Assembly (NCBI GenBank): GCA_028869255.1
Contig: CP110972.1
Coordinates: 4,903,001 to 4,967,000, forward strand
Source of the DNA: Pseudomonas poae
GTDB taxonomy: Bacteria > Pseudomonadota > Gammaproteobacteria > Pseudomonadales > Pseudomonadaceae
Reading direction: 5' to 3'
DNA length: 64,000 bases
The stretch's first letter is position 1; every line of letters starts with the position of its first letter. Shown here one piece after another: positions 47,819 to 57,310 of this stretch. The translations under genes were made by a program, and so were the position numbers. Below the pieces are notes generated by a model, which did no database searches, was not told the origin of the DNA, and worked only from the letters and a program-made list of their open reading frames with translations.

Positions 47819-47827
47819 ATTCTCATT
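47819..47827. promoter_or_regulatory. Possible Fur half-site before the TonB-dependent receptor
   Basis: ATTCTCATT is a good half of a Fur box (AATGAGAAT reversed); the other half is degenerate (A-rich). A TATATT-like -10 box follows about ten bases later. Iron control is expected for such a receptor, but the site is incomplete. Confidence 0.35.
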
Positions 47828-47871
47828 AGTCATGTTATATTGTTTCAATACCGCTATTGGAACGCTCTATC

Positions 47872-49968
47872 ATGCCGTCTCGAAGATTTGCCCCCTTGGC
47901 TGGCCTGGCCTTGGGCCTGTTGCTGGACCCCGCCTACGCCGATGACAACACCGTTGAACTGGAGGCCATCAGCGTCACCACCGACGCGTATGAATCCGCC
48001 ACCGGCCCGGTCAACGGTTATCGCGCCACCCGCTCCGCCAGCGCGACCAAAACCGACACCGCCTTGCGCGACATCCCACAATCGATCAGCGTGATTCCCG
48101 CGACGGTGCTCAAGGACCTGGGCAGCACCAGCGTCGAACGCGCCTTGGAGTTTGCCGGGGGCGTGTCCAAACAAAACAACTTCGGCGGCCTGACGCTGTA
48201 CGAATACAGCGTGCGCGGCTTCACCACGTCGGAGTTCTATCAGGACGGCTTCAGCGCCAACCGTGGCTACCCGAGCACGCCGGACGCGGCCAATATCGAG
48301 CGCATCGAAGTGCTCAAAGGCCCCGCCGCCAGCCTGTACGGGCGTGGCGATCCCGGCGGCACGGTGAATATCGTCACCAAGAAGCCCCAGCCAGAAGCCT
48401 TTACCACCCTGCAAACCAGCGCCGGCAGTTGGGACCGCTACCGCACCGCCGTCGACCTCAACACCCCGCTCGACAGCGAGGGCAACGTGCTGTCGCGGGT
48501 CAACCTGGCGGTAGAAGACAACAACAGCTTCCGCGACCACGTACAGAGCAAGCGGGTGTTCGTCGCGCCCTCGTTCAGTTGGCAACTGGACCCGGACACC
48601 AGCCTGCTGGTGGAAAGCGAATTCGTTCGCCACAGCTCCACCTTCGACCGTGGCATCGTCGACGCCAGCGGCGTATCCCGCTCCACCTTCCTCGGCGAAC
48701 CCAACGACGGTGATATCGACAACCATAACAACCGCATCCAGGCCACCCTCGAGCATCACCTCAACGACGCCTGGAAACTGCGCCTCGCCAGCCACTACAA
48801 ACAAGGCAGCCTGTGGGGCGACGCCTCGGAAAGCCGTGCGCTGAATGCCGATGGTCACACCGTCAACCGCCGCTATCGCGAACGTTCCACGGGTTGGCAT
48901 GACAGCATCACCCAGCTGGAACTGCGCGGCCTGTTCGACATTGGCAGCTGGCAGCATGAGCTGCTGATCGGCACCGAATACGAGGACTACCGCAAGAAGG
49001 AGCGCGTGACCGCTATCGCCGGCAGCCCCTACGCCATCGATATCTACAACCCGGTCTACGGCCAGCCCAAACCCAACGGCACGCGTTCCGGCACGGACTT
49101 CTTCGAGCAGACCAAAAGCCACGCGCTGAACCTGCAAGACCAGATCATCTTCACCGACCGCCTGCGCGGGATGATCGGCGCACGCTTTGAGCATTTCGAA
49201 CAAAGCACCGACGATTTTGCCCGCAACCACGCCAAGAGCCGGCAAACCCACGATGCCCTGACCCAGCGTGCCGGCCTGCTCTACCAGTTGACGCCGCACG
49301 TCGGCGTATTCGCCAACGCCTCAACCTCGTTCAAGCCCAACAACGGCCTGGACGCCGAGGGCAAGTCCTTCAAGCCCGAAGAAGGCGTGGGCTATGAAGT
49401 GGGAGTTAAAAGCGAACTGTTCGACGACCGCCTGAGCGCCACCCTCGCCGCGTTCCATATCGAGAAGGAAAACGTACTGGCCCTGGACCCCGCCACCAAT
49501 ACCAACCGCGCCATGGGCAAGGCACGCAGCCAGGGTTTTGACCTGCAACTGAGCGGCCAAGTGACTGACGCGGTTCGGGTGATCGGCGCGTTCGCCTACA
49601 TAGATGCCGAGGTGACTCAAGGCGACAAGGCCATCCCCACCGGCAGCCGAATTCTCGGCGTGGCCAAGCGCAGCGGTAGTTTGCTGGGTGTGTATGAGTT
49701 CCAGGATGGCTTCCTGCGCGGCTCGGACCTGGGCGCGGCCTTTACCTACGTCGGCGACCGCTCCGGCGAGGCTGGGAGCAGTTTTGAGTTACCGGCCTAC
49801 CACACCGTCGACCTGCTGGCGCATTACAAGGCCACGCAGAATGTCACCGTCGGCCTGAACCTGAACAACTTGCTCGATGAAAAATACTACGAGCGCGCCT
49901 ACAGCAATTACTGGGTCAACCCCGGGGAGCCTCGCAACTTCACCGTCAGCCTGACCCTCAACCTGTAA
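47872..49968 (+). CDS. TonB-dependent siderophore receptor
   Basis: Outer-membrane beta-barrel that imports ferric siderophores using TonB energy. The 698-residue precursor has a signal peptide (MPSRRFAPLAGLALGLLLDPAYA), a TonB-box-like EAISVTTDA, the plug domain with ALRDIPQSISVIPATVL and ERIEVLKGPAASLYGRGDPGGTVNIVTK, and the barrel ending EPRNFTVSLTLNL with a terminal aromatic/hydrophobic pattern. It has no N-terminal signalling (STN) domain, so it should not act with a sigma regulator. It resembles hydroxamate or ferrichrome receptors. No siderophore synthesis or transport gene is near. Confidence 0.9.
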   Translation: MPSRRFAPLAGLALGLLLDPAYADDNTVELEAISVTTDAYESATGPVNGYRATRSASATKTDTALRDIPQSISVIPATVLKDLGSTSVERALEFAGGVSKQNNFGGLTLYEYSVRGFTTSEFYQDGFSANRGYPSTPDAANIERIEVLKGPAASLYGRGDPGGTVNIVTKKPQPEAFTTLQTSAGSWDRYRTAVDLNTPLDSEGNVLSRVNLAVEDNNSFRDHVQSKRVFVAPSFSWQLDPDTSLLVESEFVRHSSTFDRGIVDASGVSRSTFLGEPNDGDIDNHNNRIQATLEHHLNDAWKLRLASHYKQGSLWGDASESRALNADGHTVNRRYRERSTGWHDSITQLELRGLFDIGSWQHELLIGTEYEDYRKKERVTAIAGSPYAIDIYNPVYGQPKPNGTRSGTDFFEQTKSHALNLQDQIIFTDRLRGMIGARFEHFEQSTDDFARNHAKSRQTHDALTQRAGLLYQLTPHVGVFANASTSFKPNNGLDAEGKSFKPEEGVGYEVGVKSELFDDRLSATLAAFHIEKENVLALDPATNTNRAMGKARSQGFDLQLSGQVTDAVRVIGAFAYIDAEVTQGDKAIPTGSRILGVAKRSGSLLGVYEFQDGFLRGSDLGAAFTYVGDRSGEAGSSFELPAYHTVDLLAHYKATQNVTVGLNLNNLLDEKYYERAYSNYWVNPGEPRNFTVSLTLNL

Positions 49969-49986
49969 TAGGCCGCGCAAAAACAA

Positions 49987-50074
49987 TGTGGGAGCCGGGC
50001 TTGCCCGCGATAGGATCACCTCGGTTTGTCTGTAAGACCGAGGTGCCTGCATCGCAGGCAAGCCAGCTCCCACA
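49987..50074. repeat. REPIN between the receptor gene and hemH
   Basis: Left TGTGGGAGCCGGGCTTGCCC and right GGCAAGCCAGCTCCCACA are inverted but not fully complementary (one bulge), and an internal ACCTCGGT/ACCGAGGT hairpin lies between. Almost the same element occurs near 62.3 kb. Confidence 0.85.
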
Positions 50075-50130
50075 TTGGCGCTTCAGTCGACTTGATTACA
50101 AGGTCACTGGCGCTCTTTCGCACAGCGTAT

Positions 50131-51120
50131 TCAACGCCGCCGCCCACTGCGGATCATCATTGAGACACGGCACCAACACCAGCTCCTCGCCCCCGCCTCG
50201 CGGAACTGCTCCAACCCGCGATCACCGATCTCCTCCAGCGTCTCAATGCAATCGGCAACAAACGCCGGGCACATCACCAGCAGCTTTTTCACGCCTTGCT
50301 GAGCGAGGCTTTCCAGGCGGGCCTCGGTGTAGGGTTCAATCCACTTGGCACGGCCCAGGCGCGACTGGAACGCCACCGACCACTTGCCCTCCGGCAGACC
50401 CAGGCGCTCGGCAAAGTCCCGTGCGACGCTGAAACATTGCGCGCGATAGCATTTAGCGAGCACCTCAGGCGAGGCGTTCTGGCAACAGTCAGCATCCTTG
50501 AAACAGTGCTGGCCGGTAGGGTCTAGCTTCGTCAGGTGACGCTCAGGCAGCCCATGAAAACTCAACAGAAGATGATCGTAATCCTGCTCCACATAGGCGC
50601 GTGCGCTCGTCGCCAGGGCGTCGAGGTATTCCGGCTGGTCGTAGAAAGGCTGCAAGATCGAAAACTGTAGGTTCAACTTTTTGTCGCGCACCACACGCCT
50701 GGCTTCCTCAATCACCGTGGTCACGGTGCTGTCGGCAAACTGCGGGTACAAGGGCGCCAGGGTGACTTTTTGAATGCCCTGAGCGGCCAGGCGCGTCAAG
50801 GTTGTTTCAATCGATGGCTCGCCGTAGCGCATCGCCAACTCCACCGGGCCATGAGTCCACTGCGCCGTCATTTGCTGTTGCAGGCGACGGCTCAAAACCA
50901 CCAGGGGCGAGCCCTCTTCCCACCAGATCGACGCATAGGCATGCGCCGACTGCTCGGGACGCTTGATCAGGATCAGCGACACCAACAGACGCCGCACCGG
51001 CCACGGCAGGTCGATCACATAAGGGTCCATCAGGAACTGATTGAGGTAGCTGCGCACATCGGCCACCGAAGTGGACGCCGGTGAGCCCAGGTTGACCAGT
51101 AACAACGCGTGATCCGTCAT
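50131..51120 (-). CDS. hemH: Ferrochelatase HemH, frameshifted near the 3' end
   Basis: Inserts Fe2+ into protoporphyrin IX, the last step of haem synthesis. The sequence is a clear HemH ([41 protein letters not shown] with the metal-binding His, [22 protein letters not shown]). As read, 329 residues end with an unrelated tail [12 protein letters not shown]. Adding one G to the run at 50190-50194 (five C on the plus strand) restores [20 protein letters not shown] and a stop ending at 50096, giving 341 residues, the normal length. So there is a one-base deletion in a homopolymer, either a real mutation or a sequencing error. It is adjacent to the TIGR01777 gene (14 bases). Confidence 0.9.
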   Translation of the reverse strand: MTDHALLLVNLGSPASTSVADVRSYLNQFLMDPYVIDLPWPVRRLLVSLILIKRPEQSAHAYASIWWEEGSPLVVLSRRLQQQMTAQWTHGPVELAMRYGEPSIETTLTRLAAQGIQKVTLAPLYPQFADSTVTTVIEEARRVVRDKKLNLQFSILQPFYDQPEYLDALATSARAYVEQDYDHLLLSFHGLPERHLTKLDPTGQHCFKDADCCQNASPEVLAKCYRAQCFSVARDFAERLGLPEGKWSVAFQSRLGRAKWIEPYTEARLESLAQQGVKKLLVMCPAFVADCIETLEEIGDRGLEQFREAGARSWCWCRVSMMIRSGRRR

Positions 51121-51134
51121 GCAACATCCTATCT

Positions 51135-52034
51135 CTAGAGGCGGCTGGACAAGTCATCCAGGGCCGCACGCAATTCAGTGAACTGGAAAGTGAAACCGGC
51201 GGCCAGCAACCGCTCCGGCAGCGCCTTCTGCCCGCCCAGCAACAGGCCGGACAATTCGCCCAGACCCACCTTCAACGCAAAGGCCGGCATCGGCATGAAC
51301 GACGGGCGGTGCAGCACCTGGCCCAACGTCTTGGCGAACTCGCGGTTACGCACCGGGTGTGGCGCGCAGGCATTATAAGGACCGCTGGCGTCTTCCTTGT
51401 GCAGAAGAAAATCAATCAGGGCGATTTGATCCTTGATATGCACCCACGGCATCCACTGCCGACCATTGCCGATAGGCCCGCCCAGCGCCAGTTTGAACGG
51501 CAGCAGCAAGCGCGACAAAAAGCCGCCCTTGGCCGCCAGCACCAAGCCGGTACGCACCAGCACCACACGGATGCCCAGGGCTTCGGCGCGCAGCGCGGTT
51601 TCTTCCCAGGCGATACACAACTGGCTGGGGAAGTCGTCCTGCACCGGGCCGCTGGCTTCGGTCAATTCACGCTCGCCGCCGTCGCCATACCAGCCCACCG
51701 CCGAACCGGAAACCAGCACCGCCGGCCTTTGCGCCAGGGTCTCCAGCCACGCAAGCAAGGTTTCAGTGAGGCTGATGCGGCTGCTCCACAGCAATGCCTT
51801 GCGCTTTTTGGTCCAGGGGCGATCGGCAATAGGCGCCCCGGCCAGGTTGACCACCGCGTCCACGGGACTGCTCACGTCCTCCAGGCGGCCTACACCCACG
51901 ACTTGAGCACCGCACCACTGGGCAACCGTTTCCGGCTCGCGGCTCCACACGGTCAGGCGATGCCCTTGGGCCAGCCAGTGCTGGCAGAGTTGGCGGCCGA
52001 TCAGACCCGTACCGCCGGTCAGCAAAATGTGCAT
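51135..52034 (-). CDS. TIGR01777 family epimerase (YfcH-like SDR)
   Basis: Extended short-chain dehydrogenase with NAD(P)-binding start [20 protein letters not shown], the Ser/Tyr region [19 protein letters not shown] and a C-terminal DUF1731 part ([19 protein letters not shown] ... [14 protein letters not shown]). The 299-residue length is normal. Substrate unknown. It is upstream of hemH on the same strand and divergent from the renalase gene. Confidence 0.9.
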   Translation of the reverse strand: MHILLTGGTGLIGRQLCQHWLAQGHRLTVWSREPETVAQWCGAQVVGVGRLEDVSSPVDAVVNLAGAPIADRPWTKKRKALLWSSRISLTETLLAWLETLAQRPAVLVSGSAVGWYGDGGERELTEASGPVQDDFPSQLCIAWEETALRAEALGIRVVLVRTGLVLAAKGGFLSRLLLPFKLALGGPIGNGRQWMPWVHIKDQIALIDFLLHKEDASGPYNACAPHPVRNREFAKTLGQVLHRPSFMPMPAFALKVGLGELSGLLLGGQKALPERLLAAGFTFQFTELRAALDDLSSRL

Positions 52035-52105
52035 GGGACACTCCTCATGTAACGTTTGCCGCCCGTCGCTAGTCTATTTTATAAGCAGGGACATTTTGTA
52101 ATCGG

Positions 52106-52148
52106 GCGTGACGTTGGTTTAAGCCTCAGCTTTAACCATAGGTCACGC
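52106..52148. repeat. Imperfect inverted repeat between the epimerase and renalase genes
   Basis: Outer arms GCGTGAC and GTCACGC are exact; inner GGTTTAA and TTTAACC pair partly. The loop is eight bases. No T-run follows, and it lies between two divergent starts, so an operator is as likely as a terminator. Confidence 0.5.
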
Positions 52149-52190
52149 CGTTAGAACAGGCACGCCAAAACTTATACCAAAAAACAATAT

Positions 52191-53444
<1,254 letters not shown>

Positions 53445-53460
53445 CTCTTCTGCAAATACT

Positions 53461-53534
53461 TGTACAAAATATTTGACTTGTACAGCATCAAACCTATGAT
53501 GAGATTTAGTTGTACAGACTTTCCAGCCTGTACA
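53461..53534 (+). promoter_or_regulatory. Promoter of the photolyase operon with four TGTACA boxes
   Basis: TTGACT at 53473-53478 and TATGAT at 53495-53500 with a 16-base spacer form a good sigma-70 promoter. TGTACA occurs at 53461, 53479, 53511 and 53529. The spacings are 18, 32 and 18 bp start to start, so there are two pairs of TGTACA-N12-TGTACA: one flanks and enters the spacer, the other covers the start region. Such an array fits repression by a multimeric MerR-type regulator of the LitR/CarH kind, which is encoded two genes downstream. Confidence 0.75.
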
Positions 53535-53556
53535 GGAATTTTGTAGAGGTTTGGCC

Positions 53557-54516
53557 ATGTCCAGCACCGGTAAGCCCAAGATCGCCATCAGCGCCTGCCT
53601 GCTCGGCGAGAACGTGCGCTTCAACGGCGGACATAAACAATCCCTGCTGTGCAGCCAGACCCTCGCCGACTATTTCGACTTTGTGCCGTTATGCCCTGAA
53701 GTCGCCATCGGCCTGGGCACCCCCCGCGAGCCGATCCGCCTGGTGGGCGACCCCGCCCAGCCACAAGCCGTGGGCACAGTGCACCGCGAGCTGAATGTCA
53801 CCCAACCGCTGGACGACTACGGCCAACAAATGGCTGCGGCGCACACCGACCTGTGCGGCTACATCTTTATGCAGAAGTCGCCGTCCTGCGGCCTGGAACG
53901 GGTCAAGGTCTACCGCGACAACGGCACGCCGGTAGACGGCGGCGGGCGTGGCATCTACGCCCAGGCATTTTGCGCACGCCACCCCAACCTGCCGGTTGAA
54001 GAAGACGGTCGGCTGAATGACCCGGTACTGCGCGAAAACTTCCTGACCCGCGTCTTCGTGTACGCCAGCTGGCAGCAACTGCAGACTGAGGGCCTGAGCC
54101 GTCACCGGTTGCTGGCTTTCCATTCGCGCTACAAATACCTGCTGATGGCCCACAGCCCGGCGCACTACAAAAGCCTTGGCCACTTGTTGGGCAGCATGGG
54201 CAAGGGCACCGATCTCGATGAACTCGCTGCGTGTTATTTCAGCGACCTGATGACCGGCCTGAAAAAATGCGCCACTCGTGGCACCCACACCAATGTGCTG
54301 CAACACATCAGCGGCTACCTCAAGCAGGCCATCACCGCCGATGACAAACAGGAAATGCAAACCGTCATCGGCCAATACCACCAAGGCATCGTGCCGCTGG
54401 TGGTGCCGCTGACCCTGCTCAAACATCACTTTCGCCAACACCCGGACCGCTACATCGCGCAACAGGCCTACCTGCAACCGCACCCGGAAAACCTCAGCCT
54501 GCGTAATGCGATCTAG
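53557..54516 (+). CDS. DUF523 and DUF1722 domain protein (YbgA family)
   Basis: A 319-residue soluble protein with two domains. The N-terminal DUF523 (about residues 6-150) has KIAISACLLGENVRFNGGHK, LCPEVAIGLGTPREPIRLV and SPSCGLERVKVY, with conserved cysteines that might bind a metal or Fe-S cluster. The C-terminal DUF1722 (about 190-305) has HSRYKYLLMAHSPAHYKSLG. The fusion is common beside phrB and merR genes in gamma-proteobacteria. Recent work links related YbgA proteins to tRNA or thiouracil chemistry; I do not claim this here. Start ATG follows GTAGAGG; a TTG two codons earlier is possible. First gene of the operon. Confidence 0.85.
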   Translation: MSSTGKPKIAISACLLGENVRFNGGHKQSLLCSQTLADYFDFVPLCPEVAIGLGTPREPIRLVGDPAQPQAVGTVHRELNVTQPLDDYGQQMAAAHTDLCGYIFMQKSPSCGLERVKVYRDNGTPVDGGGRGIYAQAFCARHPNLPVEEDGRLNDPVLRENFLTRVFVYASWQQLQTEGLSRHRLLAFHSRYKYLLMAHSPAHYKSLGHLLGSMGKGTDLDELAACYFSDLMTGLKKCATRGTHTNVLQHISGYLKQAITADDKQEMQTVIGQYHQGIVPLVVPLTLLKHHFRQHPDRYIAQQAYLQPHPENLSLRNAI

Positions 54517-54519
54517 ACC

Positions 54520-55449
54520 ATGAAAGCTGCCCTGCAAGACACCCCAGGCGAAGACATCGCCCAAGCCCTCGAAGACGGCTGGCTGCCGATTCGCGAAGTG
54601 GCGCGCCAAACCGGCGTCAACGCCGTGACCCTGCGCGCCTGGGAGCGCCGCTATGGCCTGATCGTGCCCCAGCGCACGCCGAAGGGGCATCGGCTGTTCA
54701 GCGCCGAACATGTACAACGCATCCACACCATCCTGACCTGGCTCAATCGCGGCGTGCCGGTCAGCCAGGTCAAGGGGCTGATCGACTCCGCCCAAGCCCT
54801 GCCCGATACCGTCGAGAACGAGTGGCATGCCCTGCGCCAGACCCTGGTGAACGCCATCAGCGAACTGACCGAACGCCGGGTCGACGACGCTTTCAACCAG
54901 GCCATGGCGCTGTACCCGCCGCGCACCCTGTGCGAGCAACTGCTATTGCCGCTGCTGCAAGAGCTGGAACAGCGCTGGCAGGGCCAGTTTGGCGCGCAGA
55001 TGGAGCGGGTGTTTTTCCTGTCCTGGCTGCGCAGCAAGTTCGGTGCACGCATCTACCACAACAACCGCCAGTTGCACGGCGCGCCGCTGCTGCTGGTCAA
55101 CCAGTCCGACCTGCCCCTGGAGCCACACTTGTGGCTCAGTGCCTGGCTGGCCAGCAGTGCCGATTGCCCGGTGGAGGTGTTCGACTGGCCGCTGCCCGCC
55201 GGTGAGCTGGCGCTGGCGGTGGAGCACCTGCAACCGCGCGCCGTGCTGCTGTATTCGAGCAAAACCCTCCATTTGTCGGCGCTCGCAAAACTTTTGGGTG
55301 GCGTCGGTTGCCCAAAGTTGATCGTCGGACCAACGGTATGCATCCACCAGGCCGAGCTGGGCGTATTAACCCGTGACACCCCTGAATTGTTCGTGGCCGA
55401 AGACCCGTTGTCGGCCCACCAGATACTGATCCAGCGTGGACTTCTTTAA
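54520..55449 (+). CDS. MerR family regulator of LitR/CarH type (photoregulator, altered B12 motifs)
   Basis: A 309-residue regulator. The MerR helix-turn-helix is at residues 21-66 (WLPIREVARQTGVNAVTLRAWERRYGLIVPQRT and KGHRLFSAEHV). Next comes a helix-bundle region (about 100-175) and a Rossmann-like domain (about 188-305), as in CarH/LitR light sensors. The cap-helix motif W-x9-EH of B12-dependent members reads W153-x8-E162-R163, and the DxHxxG cobalamin motif reads E201-P-H203-L-W-L, so the Gly is lost. It may thus be a class II LitR, which depends on a LOV partner in P. putida (from memory). It lies three bases after the DUF523 gene and one base before phrB, and the TGTACA array is its likely target. 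Confidence 0.85.
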   Translation: MKAALQDTPGEDIAQALEDGWLPIREVARQTGVNAVTLRAWERRYGLIVPQRTPKGHRLFSAEHVQRIHTILTWLNRGVPVSQVKGLIDSAQALPDTVENEWHALRQTLVNAISELTERRVDDAFNQAMALYPPRTLCEQLLLPLLQELEQRWQGQFGAQMERVFFLSWLRSKFGARIYHNNRQLHGAPLLLVNQSDLPLEPHLWLSAWLASSADCPVEVFDWPLPAGELALAVEHLQPRAVLLYSSKTLHLSALAKLLGGVGCPKLIVGPTVCIHQAELGVLTRDTPELFVAEDPLSAHQILIQRGLL

Positions 55450-56892
55450 ATGCACTTGATCTGGCTGCGCACCGACCTGCGCCTACACGACAACACCGCC
55501 CTCGCCGCCGCCTGCCAGCGTGGTCCCGTTGCGGCCGTGTACCTGATCACGCCGCAGCAATGGCTGGACCACGATGATGCACCGTGCAAAGTGGACTTCT
55601 GGCTGCGTAACCTCAAACACCTGAGCCGGGCGCTGGGCGAGCTGAATATCCCCGTGCTGATCCGTCATGCCGCCACCTGGGACCAGGCGCCCGCCGTAAT
55701 GCGCCAATTGTGCCGCGAGCTGGCGGTGGAATCGGTGCACGTCAACGAGGAATACGGCATTCACGAAAGCCGCCGCGATGTGGCGGTAGCCAAGGCACTG
55801 CAAGCCGAGGGCGTGACGTTCCATAGCTACCTGGACCAATTGTTTTTCCAACCCGGTAGCGTGCTGACCAAAACCGGCACCTACTTCCAAGTGTTCAGCC
55901 AGTTCCGCAAGGTCTGCTACAGCCGCCTGCACAGCGCCTTGCCGCGCCTGGTCGCAACACCCAAGGCCCAGCAACCGGTCCAGCTGAACAGCGACCCGAT
56001 CCCCACGCAGGTCGAAGGGTTTGCCCCACCCAGCGACACCTTGCGCGCCCTGTGGCCTGCGGGTGAAGAAGAAGCCCGGCGCCGCCTCGACGCCTTTGCC
56101 GACCAGCAGATCAGCTACTACAAAGACGAGCGCGATTTCCCGGCCAAGCCCGGCACCAGCCAGCTCTCCGCCTACCTGGCGGCGGGCGTGGTGTCACCGC
56201 GCCAATGCCTGCATGCCGCGCTGCAAACCAACCAGGGCGAATTCGAAAGTGGCGATATCGGCGCCATTACCTGGATCAACGAACTGCTGTGGCGCGAGTT
56301 CTATAAACATATTCTGGTGGGCTACCCACGTGTATCGCGCCACCGTGCCTTCCGCCCCGAGACCGAAGCCGTGGCCTGGCGCGATGCACCCAAGGACCTC
56401 GCCGCCTGGCAGCAAGCCCGCACCGGCCTGCCGATCATCGACGCGGCCATGCGCCAACTGCTGGAAACCGGCTGGATGCACAACCGCCTGCGCATGGTGG
56501 TGGCGATGTTCCTGACCAAAAACCTGCTGATCGACTGGCGTGAGGGCGAACGCTTCTTTATGCGCCACTTGATCGATGGCGACTTGGCGGCCAACAACGG
56601 CGGCTGGCAGTGGAGTTCGTCCACCGGCACCGACTCGGCGCCGTACTTCCGGATTTTCAGCCCGCTGAGCCAATCGGAAAAATTCGACGCAGAAGGCGTG
56701 TTTATCAAGCATTGGCTGCCCGAACTGGCCGCGCTGAATAAAAAGGAAGTGCACAACCCCGAAGCGGCTGGCGGCCTGTTCGGCGTGGCGGATTACCCGC
56801 GCGCGATTGTCGACCTGAAGAAATCCCGCGAACGCGCCCTGGCCGCCTTCCGCAGCCTGCCGTCACGCCAGGAGGTCGCCGAGCATGAGTGA
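55450..56892 (+). CDS. phrB: Deoxyribodipyrimidine photolyase PhrB
   Basis: Blue-light flavoenzyme that splits cyclobutane pyrimidine dimers. The 480-residue protein has the N-terminal antenna domain (HLIWLRTDLRLHDNTALAAA) and the FAD domain with ITWINELLWREFYKHIL, GLPIIDAAMRQLLETGWMHNRLRMV and NNGGWQWSSSTGTDSAPYFRIF, the class I CPD pattern including the Trp electron-transfer region. The ATG follows the merR stop directly. It overlaps the next gene by eight bases. Confidence 0.97.
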   Translation: MHLIWLRTDLRLHDNTALAAACQRGPVAAVYLITPQQWLDHDDAPCKVDFWLRNLKHLSRALGELNIPVLIRHAATWDQAPAVMRQLCRELAVESVHVNEEYGIHESRRDVAVAKALQAEGVTFHSYLDQLFFQPGSVLTKTGTYFQVFSQFRKVCYSRLHSALPRLVATPKAQQPVQLNSDPIPTQVEGFAPPSDTLRALWPAGEEEARRRLDAFADQQISYYKDERDFPAKPGTSQLSAYLAAGVVSPRQCLHAALQTNQGEFESGDIGAITWINELLWREFYKHILVGYPRVSRHRAFRPETEAVAWRDAPKDLAAWQQARTGLPIIDAAMRQLLETGWMHNRLRMVVAMFLTKNLLIDWREGERFFMRHLIDGDLAANNGGWQWSSSTGTDSAPYFRIFSPLSQSEKFDAEGVFIKHWLPELAALNKKEVHNPEAAGGLFGVADYPRAIVDLKKSRERALAAFRSLPSRQEVAEHE

Positions 56893-57310
56893 CTTCCTGC
56901 AGCGTTTCGCCCAAGCCTTTGCCACCCTGGACAAGCACAACCTGCGTCTGCTCGACGGCCTGTACAGCCAGGACATTGCCTTCACCGACCCGCTGCATGA
57001 AGTCCACGGGCTGCCCGCACTGCACCAGTACTTCGCCGAGCTGTACGGCAACGTCAGCCAGTTGCGCTTCGATTTCCACGGGTTCGACCAGATCGCCGAA
57101 GGCAGTGGCTACCTGCGCTGGAAAATGAGTTTTTGCCACCCGCGACTTAATAGCGGCAAAGTGATCCGCGTGGAAGGCTGTTCGCACCTGCTGTGGCGCG
57201 ACAACAAGGTGTACCGCCATCGTGACTATTTCGATGCCGGCGCTCTGCTCTACGAACACCTGCCGGTACTCGGCCGCGTCATCAGTTGGCTGAAAAGGAG
57301 AATGGGATGA
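56885..57310 (+). CDS. NTF2-like (SnoaL-type) protein
   Basis: A 141-residue soluble protein with the cone-fold pattern of the NTF2 superfamily: FAQAFATLDKHNLRLLDGLYSQDIAFTDPLHEVHG and a conserved KVYRHRDYFDAGALLYEHLPVLGRVI end. Homologues sit in the same operon with SDR, flavoprotein, DUF1365 and Cfa genes in many proteobacteria. It may act as an enzyme or carrier in lipid modification; unknown. Start overlaps phrB, and its end overlaps the SDR start (ATGA). Confidence 0.85.
   Translation: MSDFLQRFAQAFATLDKHNLRLLDGLYSQDIAFTDPLHEVHGLPALHQYFAELYGNVSQLRFDFHGFDQIAEGSGYLRWKMSFCHPRLNSGKVIRVEGCSHLLWRDNKVYRHRDYFDAGALLYEHLPVLGRVISWLKRRMG

Noticed and set aside
47854..49299. A 481-codon frame antisense to the TonB-dependent receptor
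   Set aside because: Shadow of the receptor gene; no start signal and no known family.
54711..54716. A TGTACA inside the MerR coding region
   Set aside because: Single copy within a codon context (HVQR), no pair and no promoter; taken as chance.
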